64,000 nt of DNA from Bacillus sp. FJAT-45350 (GTDB lineage Bacteria; Bacillota; Bacilli; Bacillales; NISU01). The stretch is from NCBI RefSeq assembly GCF_002335805.1, contig NZ_NISU01000001.1:1372079-1436078 (forward strand), in the 5' to 3' direction. This document shows, one piece after another, positions 25,861-34,266 of the stretch (position 1 is the first letter of the stretch; every line of letters starts with the position of its first letter). The notes beneath the pieces are model-generated. The model had not been told where the DNA came from. It was given only the letters and a program-made list of their open reading frames with translations, and made no database searches. A program made the translations under genes and the position numbers.

Positions 25861-26721
25861 TTGGTTAAAAATATAAGGATGCTAAACAGTGATGACTATC
25901 CATACCTAGAAGCAATGGATACTGGATTAGAAGACGATTATGTAGAACGTATATTTGATAGATTAACTTCAGAAAAAGATCATCACCGCTTGTTTGGATT
26001 ATTTCTTGATAATCAAATGGTCAGTATGGGAGGATACTCAATCTTTGCAGGACGTTATGCGATGTTAGGTAGATTACGAAGCGATCGAAGGTTTAGAGGT
26101 AATAATTTGGGCACAGAACTGATATCTTACATTATGAACGAAGCATTAAAGCTGAATGGCATTCAGTGGGTCGGTGCAAATACACAAGAAAGTAACAATC
26201 CCGCACGTCGTGTCGTTGATAAGCTTGGTTTAAAGCCTTATGTCATGTTACATGGTGCGATTACAAAGGATACATCTGCACTTGTATCAGGTGCAAAGCA
26301 ATGGAGCCCGGTCGTTTCAAGCGAACGAAAGTTGTTTTGGATTAGAGAAGTCTTTCTTAAACCGAATGCAGTTTTCCCTTATGAATGCTATTATTCATTC
26401 CCGGCATCTGATGAATTATTTCAAAGACATGTTATAGAGAAATGGTCCTTTTATGAAAATGAAGACCAGACGAGAGTACTTATAACCAAGTACGACCAAA
26501 AAGGCGATCATTATCTACATGTAGTTTATCCTTGGAGCGATATCGCGTCACAAAAAGGGTTGTGGGAAACGATATCTGATGATTACGATAAGTTAAAGCA
26601 ACAAACAGAAGGGGATACATACATATGGATGGATTTAACGAAGGAGGATGCGGAATCACTCCCAGTAGGACACAAATTTGAACTACCATCTCCTTGGATA
26701 TTATATGGAAGAGAAGTATAA
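25861..26721 (+). CDS. GNAT family N-acetyltransferase
   Basis: A 286-residue protein with an N-terminal GNAT domain (about 1-150). The acetyl-CoA binding loop is in RLRSDRRFRGNNLGTELISY, which fits the R/QxxGxG/A pattern as RGNNLG; the motif B region NNPARRVVDKLGLK is typical. The C-terminal ~130 residues are a separate domain of unknown role. The TTG start has a GAAAGGAG site. The substrate is unknown. A terminator follows at once. Confidence 0.85.
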   Translation: MVKNIRMLNSDDYPYLEAMDTGLEDDYVERIFDRLTSEKDHHRLFGLFLDNQMVSMGGYSIFAGRYAMLGRLRSDRRFRGNNLGTELISYIMNEALKLNGIQWVGANTQESNNPARRVVDKLGLKPYVMLHGAITKDTSALVSGAKQWSPVVSSERKLFWIREVFLKPNAVFPYECYYSFPASDELFQRHVIEKWSFYENEDQTRVLITKYDQKGDHYLHVVYPWSDIASQKGLWETISDDYDKLKQQTEGDTYIWMDLTKEDAESLPVGHKFELPSPWILYGREV

Positions 26722-26750
26722 CCTCCTCAGATAGTTGAGGAGGTTTATTT
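26720..26750 (+). terminator. Terminator of the GNAT gene
   Basis: Stem AACCTCCTCA / TGAGGAGGTT overlapping the stop codon, then TTATTT. Confidence 0.8.
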
Positions 26751-26885
26751 GAATTCTTCTGTAATCTTATAAAGTCATTTCTTTGGAACGTCACAATGTG
26801 ATTTCTATGATTCTTAATACATATGGAAGATATAACTTGAATAAAGTGGATCATACTAAAATCGTTCTGAAGGGAAGTCGACATT

Positions 26886-27554
26886 TTGTGGAATCATCCA
26901 ATTAACCATACCGGTCCGTTTAATACGTATAGCTACTTTGTAGGTTTTAATCCTCCAACTTCATTTAATCCATATAGTAAATTCCCGATGATAGATCAAT
27001 CCGTATTTTTAAGTCCTTTTACTTATATTGTTGGGGATGTCATGATCCAGAAAAATGTTTATATTGCACCTTTTGTTAGTATAAGAGCAGATGAAGGAAC
27101 TCCATTTTTTATTGGAAGTGATTGTAATTTACAAGATGGTGTAATCTTACATGGATTAAAAAATGAATGTGTGGTCGTGAACAATGAAGAATATTCGATT
27201 TTTATTGGCCGTAATGTTTCTTGTGCACATAGTTCTCTAATTCATGGACCGTGTTTAATTGAAAACGATGTATTTATTGGGTTTCAAGCAACAGTATTTA
27301 ATGCTTGGATCGGTGAAGGAAGCTTTATATCGTCTGGTGCAGTTATAACGAATGGGGTACAACTTAAACCAAAAAGTTTTGTACCACCTGGTGCAAGTAT
27401 TGATACACAAGAACAAGCGGATTCTCTATCAACAGTACCAAAAGATAAAGAAGAGTTCGCAAAACAGGTTCAAAGAGTGAATCAGGAATTCCCTCCATCC
27501 TATTCCTTGTTATTTGGTAAAACAAAGTGTACATGCGGTTTGTCCTGTAACTAA
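26886..27554 (+). CDS. Gamma-class carbonic anhydrase-like left-handed beta-helix protein
   Basis: A 222-residue hexapeptide-repeat protein. The three zinc-ligand positions of gamma carbonic anhydrases are kept: VILHG, and a pair five residues apart in CAHSSLIHGP; the Arg/Asp pair is in SIRADEG. This supports Zn binding and perhaps CO2 hydration, although many family members are inactive. The C-terminus is unusual, ending with a Cys cluster (KCTCGLSCN). TTG 26886 follows GAAGGGAAG. A decayed copy of its 3' end lies at 18943-19060. Confidence 0.8.
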   Translation: MWNHPINHTGPFNTYSYFVGFNPPTSFNPYSKFPMIDQSVFLSPFTYIVGDVMIQKNVYIAPFVSIRADEGTPFFIGSDCNLQDGVILHGLKNECVVVNNEEYSIFIGRNVSCAHSSLIHGPCLIENDVFIGFQATVFNAWIGEGSFISSGAVITNGVQLKPKSFVPPGASIDTQEQADSLSTVPKDKEEFAKQVQRVNQEFPPSYSLLFGKTKCTCGLSCN

Positions 27555-27774
27555 AAAAAAGATGATTAATTTCTAAAAAGTATAAAGACATAGATGTTCT
27601 TTTATTACAAATTGTTGGTCAGGAAAATATAGTTGCACAAGTACATTAACAGGTATTTTGTCATATAACCACTAGTTTAGTCGAAGCACTTTATTTTTAG
27701 GTTAAAAGTTTGCATAATGATTAAGGGAAAAGACAAACTGATTAGTCGTTCATTTAAGGAGTGGAAACTGTAGT

Positions 27775-27900
27775 ATGTCAGAGCTTAATAATTTATTTTT
27801 AATTGAGTGTTATCAAAGAGCAATTAAAATAGACAAAATAGATAAACATTTTATTTCATTGCTCAAAAAGGAACTAGAAAGAAGAAATATAAATATATAA
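27775..27900 (+). CDS. sda: Sda-like sporulation kinase inhibitor
   Basis: A 41-residue protein below usual gene-calling length. It aligns over its length with Bacillus Sda, the antikinase that blocks KinA autophosphorylation when DNA replication is disturbed. Shared pattern: an N-terminal LSxxLLIExY-like helix (LNNLFLIECYQRA), then a second helix FISLLKKELERRNI matching Sda FIELIENEIKRRSL. ATG 27775 has AAGGAG at a rather long 13-base spacing. A terminator follows. Its neighbour is the KinB-like pseudogene, and an intact KinB-like kinase lies at 4279. Confidence 0.8.
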   Translation: MSELNNLFLIECYQRAIKIDKIDKHFISLLKKELERRNINI

Positions 27901-27919
27901 ACGTAGTTTGAAAGTTGTG

Positions 27920-27950
27920 ATGTCTCAGCTATTTGCTGGGGCATTTTTTT
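27920..27950 (+). terminator. Terminator of sda
   Basis: Stem TGTCTCAGC / GCTGGGGCA (with G-U pairs) and seven T. Confidence 0.8.
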
Positions 27951-28009
27951 ATGGCTTAGCAGGAAATTAAAAAACACTTAAGCTGTGGATAAGGGTGAAG
28001 CTTATTCAA

Positions 28010-28074
28010 AGAAGGGCAATGGCTCCGCACATTGCTTTAAACAAAAGACCGCTTTGCCTTTTTTGTTCCTTAAT
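28010..28074. repeat. Dispersed intergenic repeat, copy A
   Basis: Contains GAAGGGCAATGGC, CTCCGCACATTGC, AAACAAAAGACCGCTTTGC and TTTTGTTC. The last three blocks recur, in order, at 44966-45017; the first recurs at 42371. The left half can fold through GGCAATG / CATTGC. The rest of the 27951-28289 gap holds only the inverted repeat at 28137. Confidence 0.6.
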
Positions 28075-28136
28075 GCACTATTCTTATAGCGACTAGAAAA
28101 CGACAATAAGAAATAGTATTCAAAAGATTAAGGCTT

Positions 28137-28172
28137 CAGGCAAAATACTTGCATAAACAAGTATTTTGCCTG
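28137..28172. repeat. Perfect 15-base inverted repeat
   Basis: CAGGCAAAATACTTG and its complement around a 6-base loop, 118 bases before the MFS gene. No T-run follows, so it is not an ordinary terminator; it may be an operator or attenuator-like structure. Confidence 0.5.
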
Positions 28173-28289
28173 TAAGATTAAAAAGGTGTTACATCAGGGG
28201 TATTAGTGAAAGATGTCGCGACAATTAAACTTGTTTATATTAGAGTGAATTAAAATAGTGAAAAATAATATATAGAGAGTAGGGGGATT

Positions 28290-29477
28290 ATGAATAAAGT
28301 CTTATTAAAAATGGCGATTCTTTCCGTTTCGTTATTAACAGTAATGGCTGGAGCGGCAATATCGCCAGCATTAGGAGACATTGCCCTTGCTTTCCCAGAT
28401 GTCAATGAAACTACCATAAAATTAATTTTAACGTTACCTTCAGTCATGATTATCCCCTTTATCTTTGTTTCTAGTAAGCTAACAAGCCGTTTTTCAAAAA
28501 AACATATTTTGTTTGCAGGAATGCTTTTTTACTTAGTTGGTGGTCTAGGGGGAGGCTTTGTATCTAGTATTGAACTCCTTTTATTTTGTCGTGCCATTTT
28601 AGGTATCGGTGTTGGATTGATGATGCCGATTTCAACCTCATTAGTGGCAGATTTTTTTGATGGAGAAGAGAGAACTACGACAATGGGTCAAGTAAGTGCT
28701 GCGAATAATCTAGGTGGAGTAGCTTTGTTCTTAATGTCAGGAGTGTTAGCAGCAATAAGTTGGAGAATGGCGTTCAGCGTATATACGTTAGTTATTGTTG
28801 CTGCTTTAATTGTGTTTTTCTTTCTACCAAACAAAAAGCCAGATTTTCATAGTACGAGTAATCCGTCGGCACCACTCCCGAAAAAGTTATATGCTTATGG
28901 TGCGGCGATGTTTTTAATTGTATTAGCATTTTATTCAATTCCAGCCAATATGGCTTTGTATATCCAACAAGAAGGAATTGGAAGCTCTAAAAACGCAGGA
29001 GCAGTTATTTCTGTAGCAACAGCAGCGGGATTTTTTGCTGGATTATTATTAGGTAGGGTAAAGAGATTATTGCAAACGTATTTTATTGCATTCCAATTAA
29101 TGTTAATGGGACTCGGCTTTTTAATTACTGCAATGACTAATAATCTTGTTTTTATTGGTGTAGGTGTTGGGTTTATGGGCTTTGGATTTGGGTCAATTCT
29201 ACCAATTGTATTTGACCAAGTGTCACGCCAAGTACCAAGAACACAAACAGTTCAAGCGATGGCGATTGTGACAAGTATGCTGTTTTTCGGACAATTTTCT
29301 TCTCCTATCTTTCTCGATGGTATTGGTTTGTTATTCTCCAATGATTCTATTCGCTTCATGTATATGTTTCTATCTGTCGGTATTTTTATTGTAGCTAGTA
29401 TCTTTTTCGTAATCGCATTCAAAACAGCACTCACTCAAAAGAAAGTTTATGAAGAAGTAGAAAATACGACATTATGA
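28290..29477 (+). CDS. MFS transporter
   Basis: A 395-residue secondary transporter with 12 predicted helices. The loop between helices 2 and 3 has a family-like basic motif (SSKLTSRFSKKHILF), and helix 4 to 5 holds the GIGVGLMMPISTSLVADFF pattern of drug/proton antiporters. It is likely an efflux pump; substrate unknown. ATG follows GAGAGTAGGGGG. No linked regulator on this side is adjacent; the GntR gene lies 400 bases downstream. Confidence 0.85.
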   Translation: MNKVLLKMAILSVSLLTVMAGAAISPALGDIALAFPDVNETTIKLILTLPSVMIIPFIFVSSKLTSRFSKKHILFAGMLFYLVGGLGGGFVSSIELLLFCRAILGIGVGLMMPISTSLVADFFDGEERTTTMGQVSAANNLGGVALFLMSGVLAAISWRMAFSVYTLVIVAALIVFFFLPNKKPDFHSTSNPSAPLPKKLYAYGAAMFLIVLAFYSIPANMALYIQQEGIGSSKNAGAVISVATAAGFFAGLLLGRVKRLLQTYFIAFQLMLMGLGFLITAMTNNLVFIGVGVGFMGFGFGSILPIVFDQVSRQVPRTQTVQAMAIVTSMLFFGQFSSPIFLDGIGLLFSNDSIRFMYMFLSVGIFIVASIFFVIAFKTALTQKKVYEEVENTTL

Positions 29478-29544
29478 TTTATGTATTGGTGCAATTTCCT
29501 AAGTGAAATTGTGCCTTTTTGATTTGCATTAACATTTTATTACA

Positions 29545-29625
29545 CTATCGGAACTGGGTGCTTAAATTATTACGGATAACGTACTTGCGGGCGGTAGTGT
29601 AGCAGATGAAACGGTTAAACTCTAG
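29545..29625 (+). pseudogene. Fragment of a YrrM-like O-methyltransferase
   Basis: Within the gene-free 29478-29878 stretch, one frame reads LSELGA-stop-IITDNVLAGGSVADETVKL-stop. This matches the IIxDNVLxGGxVAD motif of class I O-methyltransferases (YrrM type). Only about 26 codons remain. Nothing else is recognisable in this gap. Confidence 0.55.
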
Positions 29626-29878
29626 ACAATACACTGATTTAATGAAAAAATTTAATTAGTCAAAGCTCTTAGTAATTATTTCCACAGGGCATTTAATCCA
29701 ATTTTACGGGCTTTCCAAAGTGCATATAGTGAATATTTGGAATATAATGATAAATAATTGCTTGTGCTCATAAAAAGTTGAGCTATAATTAAAAAATGGA
29801 ATATGTAGTAAAGAGATTAATAGGAAATAATATCTTTTTTAAAATTATTATCTAAAAAAATAATTGGAGGACGAGCCG

Positions 29879-30538
29879 ATGGATAATTTTATAAAATCTG
29901 AACCGCTTCATCTTCAAGCGTATACTATCATTAAATCCTCCATATTAAATGGAGAATTCCCGAATGGAGAACGGGTGGTTGAGTCTAAGTTAGCAACCAA
30001 ATTTGGAGTGAGTAGAGGACCGATTAGGGAAGCGATTCGGATGTTGATTCAGGATGGGCTTCTCATTCAAAATGATGGAAGTATCCAAGTGTTTCAACCA
30101 ACTACTCAAGATATTGTAGACATTCTACAATGTCGAAAAGGATTAGAAGCCATAGGGGTAAGGTTAGCTACGAAAAAGTTCTCTGCTAATGAACTTAAGA
30201 AACTATCGAAATGTATCGAAAAAACTAATCAAGCATACAAACGAAATGACTTTAAAGAATTAGGGTTATTAGACCAACAATTTCACGAACTAATCATTCA
30301 AGGATCAAGAAATAAACAACTAATTCAACTGATGGAGGTCATTAAGTCAAAGGTTATCTACATTCGCAATACGATCGTACCGAATGAGTATATTCAATCG
30401 ATTGCTGATGAACATGAACGGATTTACCAGGCGATCCTTGAAGGGGATGAAGAAAAGGCAGAAAGAGAAATGAACTACCATATCCGAAAAGGAACTGAAA
30501 ATATGGTGAAAGTATTACTTGCTAATAAGAGTGGTTAA
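29879..30538 (+). CDS. GntR family regulator, FCD subgroup
   Basis: A 219-residue transcription factor. The N-terminal winged helix (about 8-75) shows GERVVESKLATKFGVSRGPI and REAIRMLIQDGLL. The FCD ligand domain follows, with metal-type positions in DQQFHELIIQGS and DEHERIYQAILEGD. FadR/FCD regulators bind carboxylic acids and usually control the neighbouring catabolic gene, here the TauD-like dioxygenase at 30723. ATG 29879 is chosen because TTG 29864 overlaps TTGGAGGAC. Confidence 0.9.
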   Translation: MDNFIKSEPLHLQAYTIIKSSILNGEFPNGERVVESKLATKFGVSRGPIREAIRMLIQDGLLIQNDGSIQVFQPTTQDIVDILQCRKGLEAIGVRLATKKFSANELKKLSKCIEKTNQAYKRNDFKELGLLDQQFHELIIQGSRNKQLIQLMEVIKSKVIYIRNTIVPNEYIQSIADEHERIYQAILEGDEEKAEREMNYHIRKGTENMVKVLLANKSG

Positions 30539-30606
30539 TAGACTTGATTACATCAAACCTCGGATGGAGCAACACGATATTAGGTTTGATTATATTTTGA
30601 TTGTTG

Positions 30607-30646
30607 ACTGTTAACAGTTGACATTATATCTCAATCTATGTTAAAT
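30607..30646 (+). promoter_or_regulatory. Promoter of the dioxygenase gene with palindromic operator
   Basis: ACTGTTAACAGT (30607-30618) is a perfect palindrome that abuts TTGACA (30618-30623), which is 17 bases before TTAAAT (30641-30646). The position fits a repressor or activator site for the adjacent GntR/FCD protein. Confidence 0.5.
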
Positions 30647-30722
30647 TCTGAATATATTAATTATTTAGGTTTGTTTGATTTTTATAGATAAATAAATTCA
30701 TTATTTAAGAGGAGGAAGAATT

Positions 30723-31712
30723 ATGGGAGTAATGTTAAAGGGGAAAGTTCAAGGAGCATCAGCATGGAAAGGAAAGGAACTTTTAAAGGACGATTCATGG
30801 ATTTATTTCTGGTCTGAAGAAGCGATTGCTTCTCTTGAAAGCGCTTTAAAAAATGTAGAACAAAAAGGATTACAAGCACCGGATTTTACGAAAGAGGATT
30901 TCCCGATTCCAGATCTTGCGGATGAAATCGCTTACTTTGTCGATGAATTAGAAAATGGAAGAGGATTCCTATTGCTTCGTGGATTACCGGTTGAAAATTA
31001 TACAGAAGAACAAGCAAGCATCATTTATTATGGTATCGGGCTACATATGGGTATACCTGTTTCTCAAAACATTAAAGGGGACCTATTAGGTCATGTAAGG
31101 AATATTGGGGCAATTGATACTTCAAATGTTCGTGTGTACGAAACGAATGAAACTCTACCTTATCACGCAGATTTATCTGATGTCGTTGGTTTACTTTCTC
31201 TTCGTAAAGCGAAGTCAGGTGGCTTAAGCAGTCTAGCAAGTGCGATGACGCTCTATAATGAAATTCAAGAAAGATATCCAGAACACCTAGGAATTCTTTA
31301 CCGCTACTTCCTAATGGAACATCTTGGTGATGGTGAACCTGCTTTTACACCAATCTTTAGCTACCATGATGGTAAATTAAGCGCTCGCTATTTACGTAAG
31401 TATATCGAGATTGCACAAGAAATTGCAGGACATCCGTTATCGAAAATTGAAGTGGAAGCTCTTGATATTATAGACTCGATTCTTCATGATAAGGATATTC
31501 GTATCGATATGATGCTTGAACCAGGTGATATTCAATTCGCGAATAATTATACGGTATTCCATTCTCGTACACAGTTTGAAGATCACGAGGACCTAGAACT
31601 AAGACGTCATTTATTACGATTATGGTTAAAAATGCCTAACGCAAGAGAACTCGCTCCTGACTTCCCAGGTCGAAATGGAATTGCGAAACGTGAAGAAGCA
31701 GCTGGAGTGTAA
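30723..31712 (+). CDS. TauD/TfdA-like Fe(II)/2-oxoglutarate dioxygenase
   Basis: A 329-residue oxygenase. The iron triad is visible as HxD in LPYHADLSDV and the distal His in NNYTVFHSRT. The 2-oxoglutarate-binding Arg is in RRHLLRLWL. It acts in the cytosol on an unknown small substrate; family members hydroxylate taurine, gamma-butyrobetaine, carnitine-like or aromatic acids. ATG 30723 has a GAGGAGGAAG site. The gene stands alone behind a palindromic promoter and next to a GntR/FCD regulator. Confidence 0.85.
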   Translation: MGVMLKGKVQGASAWKGKELLKDDSWIYFWSEEAIASLESALKNVEQKGLQAPDFTKEDFPIPDLADEIAYFVDELENGRGFLLLRGLPVENYTEEQASIIYYGIGLHMGIPVSQNIKGDLLGHVRNIGAIDTSNVRVYETNETLPYHADLSDVVGLLSLRKAKSGGLSSLASAMTLYNEIQERYPEHLGILYRYFLMEHLGDGEPAFTPIFSYHDGKLSARYLRKYIEIAQEIAGHPLSKIEVEALDIIDSILHDKDIRIDMMLEPGDIQFANNYTVFHSRTQFEDHEDLELRRHLLRLWLKMPNARELAPDFPGRNGIAKREEAAGV

Positions 31713-31769
31713 TAGCTGAACATATGAAATAAAAAAGCATAATATGAGATGACTTCTGAATTTATAAAG

Positions 31770-31805
31770 ACCGCTGAAAAAGTGTGATTATCAGCGGCCT
31801 TTTAT
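31770..31805 (+). terminator. Terminator of the dioxygenase gene
   Basis: Stem ending CCGCTGA / TCAGCGG around AAAAGTGTGATTA, then TTTTATTT. Shares the TGAAAAAGTG core with other hairpins in the window. Confidence 0.8.
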
Positions 31806-31982
31806 TTATAAAGAGTCATCTTTTTTGTATAGTTTACTATTTTGCGCTAATTACTTTTCTACTAACTTGTATGAAAGTATTTCATGGTGGCAATCTACAT
31901 AGAATAGTTTCCACTAGAAAAACAAACATCCATTCGCTAAAATAGAGAGAGTATGTTTTATGAAATGGCTGAGGTGAAGAAG

Positions 31983-34265
31983 ATGCAGTTCCGAAAGAGT
32001 CTACCAGAACTGATTAAAGATATTAAAAATGATGAACTAATTAGTAGAAATATTGTTCACTGGCATGAAATAGAACCGGTAGAAGGGAAAACGTCTCCTT
32101 TTCCGATTGAATTAGATGAAAGAATTGGCTTTGCGTTAAAAAAGCGTAGTATCGAGGAACTTTATACACATCAAGCAACCGCGTTTGAAACGGCAAAACG
32201 AGGTGAGAGTTTTGTTGCGGTTACACCAACTGCTTCTGGGAAAACACTCTGCTATAATTTACCTGTTCTTCAGGAGATAGTTGAGAATGAAGAAAGTCGG
32301 GCATTGTATCTTTTTCCAACAAAAGCATTGGCTCAAGACCAAAAAAGCGAAATTAATGAATTTATTGAAGAGATAGGACTCGATGTAAAGTGTTTTACAT
32401 ATGATGGGGACACAGCTCCAAACATTCGTCAAGCTGTTCGAAAAGCTGGTCATGTCGTTATTACAAATCCTGATATGCTGCATTCTGCGATATTGCCTCA
32501 TCATACAAAATGGGTTGCTTTTTTTGAAAATCTTAAATACATCGTAATTGACGAGCTCCATATTTATAGAGGCGTTTTTGGAAGTCATGTCGCGAATGTG
32601 ATTAGGCGTCTAAAGAGAATTGCCAACTATTATGGTAGTAATCCTGTCTTTATATGTACCTCAGCGACGATAGAGAACCCGAGAGAGCTTGCACAAGAGT
32701 TAACGGGTAATGAGATGACATTAATAGATAACAATGGTGCTCCACGAGGGCGGAAGCATTTCGTTTTTTATAATCCACCAATTGTAAATGAACCTTTGAA
32801 TATTCGAAAAGGTGCTACTTCAGAAGTTAATCGATTAGCAAAACGGTTTCTTAAGGAGAAGGTTCAAACGATTGTGTTTGCAAAAAGTAGAGTAAGAGTT
32901 GAGATTATACTTAGTCATCTACAGTCCTTAACGAAAAGGGAAATTGGAAAGAAAACAATCCGTGCGTACCGAGGTGGATATTTACCGAAGCAACGGAGAG
33001 AGATTGAAAGGGGATTACGAAACGGGGAGATTATTGGAGTAGTTAGTACAAATGCGTTAGAGCTTGGTGTAGATATCGGTCAACTTCAAGTGTGTATTAT
33101 GACTGGCTATCCTGGAACAATTGCCAGTGCTTGGCAACAGGCGGGCCGAGCAGGGAGAAGACAGGATGAGTCGATGATTATTATGGTCGCGAACTCGACT
33201 CCAATTGATCAATATGTTATTCAAAATCCTGATTATTTCTTTAACAAAACTCCTGAATCAGCACGAATTAATCCTGACAACTTAGTAATTTTAGTCGATC
33301 ATTTAAAGTGTGCTGCTTATGAGCTACCATTCAATCAAGGTGATCCCTTTGGTGGTATTGAGGTTGATGAGATTTTAGAGTTTTTAACTGAGGAAAATGT
33401 TTTGTATCAGAAAGGGCGTAAGTGGTTTTGGATGAATGATGCATTCCCAGCTCATAACATAAGTCTCCGTTCGGCTTCTCAGGAAAATGTAATTATTATC
33501 GACCAATCTGATATTGCCAACGTAATGGTTATTGGTGAAATGGATCGGTTTAGTGCGATGACACTACTTCACGATGAAGCAATTTATTTACATCAAGGTG
33601 TTCAATACCAAGTGGAAAAGCTAGATTGGGAAGAAAAGAAAGCCTTTGTCCGAGAAGTAGACGTCGAATACTTTACTGATGCTAATCTGGCTGTTCGGTT
33701 AAAAGTCTTAGAGGAAGATAAACATAAGGAGAGAGCTCGTTCAACGATTACGTATGGTGATGTAATGGTGAATGCGATGGCAACAATTTTCAAGAAAATA
33801 AAGCTATCTACGTTTGAGAATATTGGTTCAGGTCCTATTTCTCTTCCAGAGGAAGAACTCCATACAAATGGAATGTGGATTTCCTTTTCGGCGGATGTAC
33901 TAGAGGAGTTTGGGAAGGATCCTTTGGAACAAGCGTTAATCGGTTTTGCAAATGTATTAAATCATGTCGCTCCTGTCTTTGTCATGTGTGATCGAAGTGA
34001 CTTACATGTCGTGCCACAAATTAAAGCTGATCATTCTGAGTTACCGACAATTTTCCTTTATGACCGCTATCCCGGTGGTGTAGGTCTATCTGAACAAGTT
34101 TTTAAAAATAGTGAAGAGATTGTAAAAGAAGTAGGGAACCTGCTAGATCGTTGCCGATGTGTAGATGGGTGCCCTTCCTGTGTTGGTTCAACTGATGAAG
34201 TAGGCAAGAATGTAAAAATCATGGTAAAAAAACTACTGTCGATAACAACGAAAGAAGGAGATTGA
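31983..34265 (+). CDS. mrfA: MrfA (YprA) DEAD/DEAH-box DNA repair helicase
   Basis: A 760-residue helicase, colinear with B. subtilis YprA/MrfA. Domain 1 has the Q-motif-like YTHQATAFE, Walker A TPTASGKT, DELH-type motif II (VIDELHIYRGVFGS) and CTSATI. Domain 2 has VSTNALELGVDIG and QQAGRAGRR. The C-terminal MZB domain (DUF1998) ends with four cysteines (CRCVDGCPSCVG), a zinc site. MrfAB carries out a mitomycin-C-specific excision repair pathway independent of UvrABC. Upstream in-frame ATGs at 31953 lie before the GAGGTGAAGAAG site, so ATG 31983 is the start. It is nearly contiguous with mrfB. Confidence 0.93.
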   Translation: MQFRKSLPELIKDIKNDELISRNIVHWHEIEPVEGKTSPFPIELDERIGFALKKRSIEELYTHQATAFETAKRGESFVAVTPTASGKTLCYNLPVLQEIVENEESRALYLFPTKALAQDQKSEINEFIEEIGLDVKCFTYDGDTAPNIRQAVRKAGHVVITNPDMLHSAILPHHTKWVAFFENLKYIVIDELHIYRGVFGSHVANVIRRLKRIANYYGSNPVFICTSATIENPRELAQELTGNEMTLIDNNGAPRGRKHFVFYNPPIVNEPLNIRKGATSEVNRLAKRFLKEKVQTIVFAKSRVRVEIILSHLQSLTKREIGKKTIRAYRGGYLPKQRREIERGLRNGEIIGVVSTNALELGVDIGQLQVCIMTGYPGTIASAWQQAGRAGRRQDESMIIMVANSTPIDQYVIQNPDYFFNKTPESARINPDNLVILVDHLKCAAYELPFNQGDPFGGIEVDEILEFLTEENVLYQKGRKWFWMNDAFPAHNISLRSASQENVIIIDQSDIANVMVIGEMDRFSAMTLLHDEAIYLHQGVQYQVEKLDWEEKKAFVREVDVEYFTDANLAVRLKVLEEDKHKERARSTITYGDVMVNAMATIFKKIKLSTFENIGSGPISLPEEELHTNGMWISFSADVLEEFGKDPLEQALIGFANVLNHVAPVFVMCDRSDLHVVPQIKADHSELPTIFLYDRYPGGVGLSEQVFKNSEEIVKEVGNLLDRCRCVDGCPSCVGSTDEVGKNVKIMVKKLLSITTKEGD

Positions 34266-34266
34266 T

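Noticed and set aside
26822-26858. Sporulation-type promoter (CATACTA) before the carbonic-anhydrase-like gene
   Set aside because: The -10 fits sigma-G or sigma-E loosely, but no correctly spaced -35 element could be matched.
27984-27992. DnaA-box nonamer TGTGGATAA near sda
   Set aside because: It lies downstream of the gene, not in the promoter as in B. subtilis, and the same nonamer occurs near 1551 and 44912, so chance is likely in AT-rich DNA.
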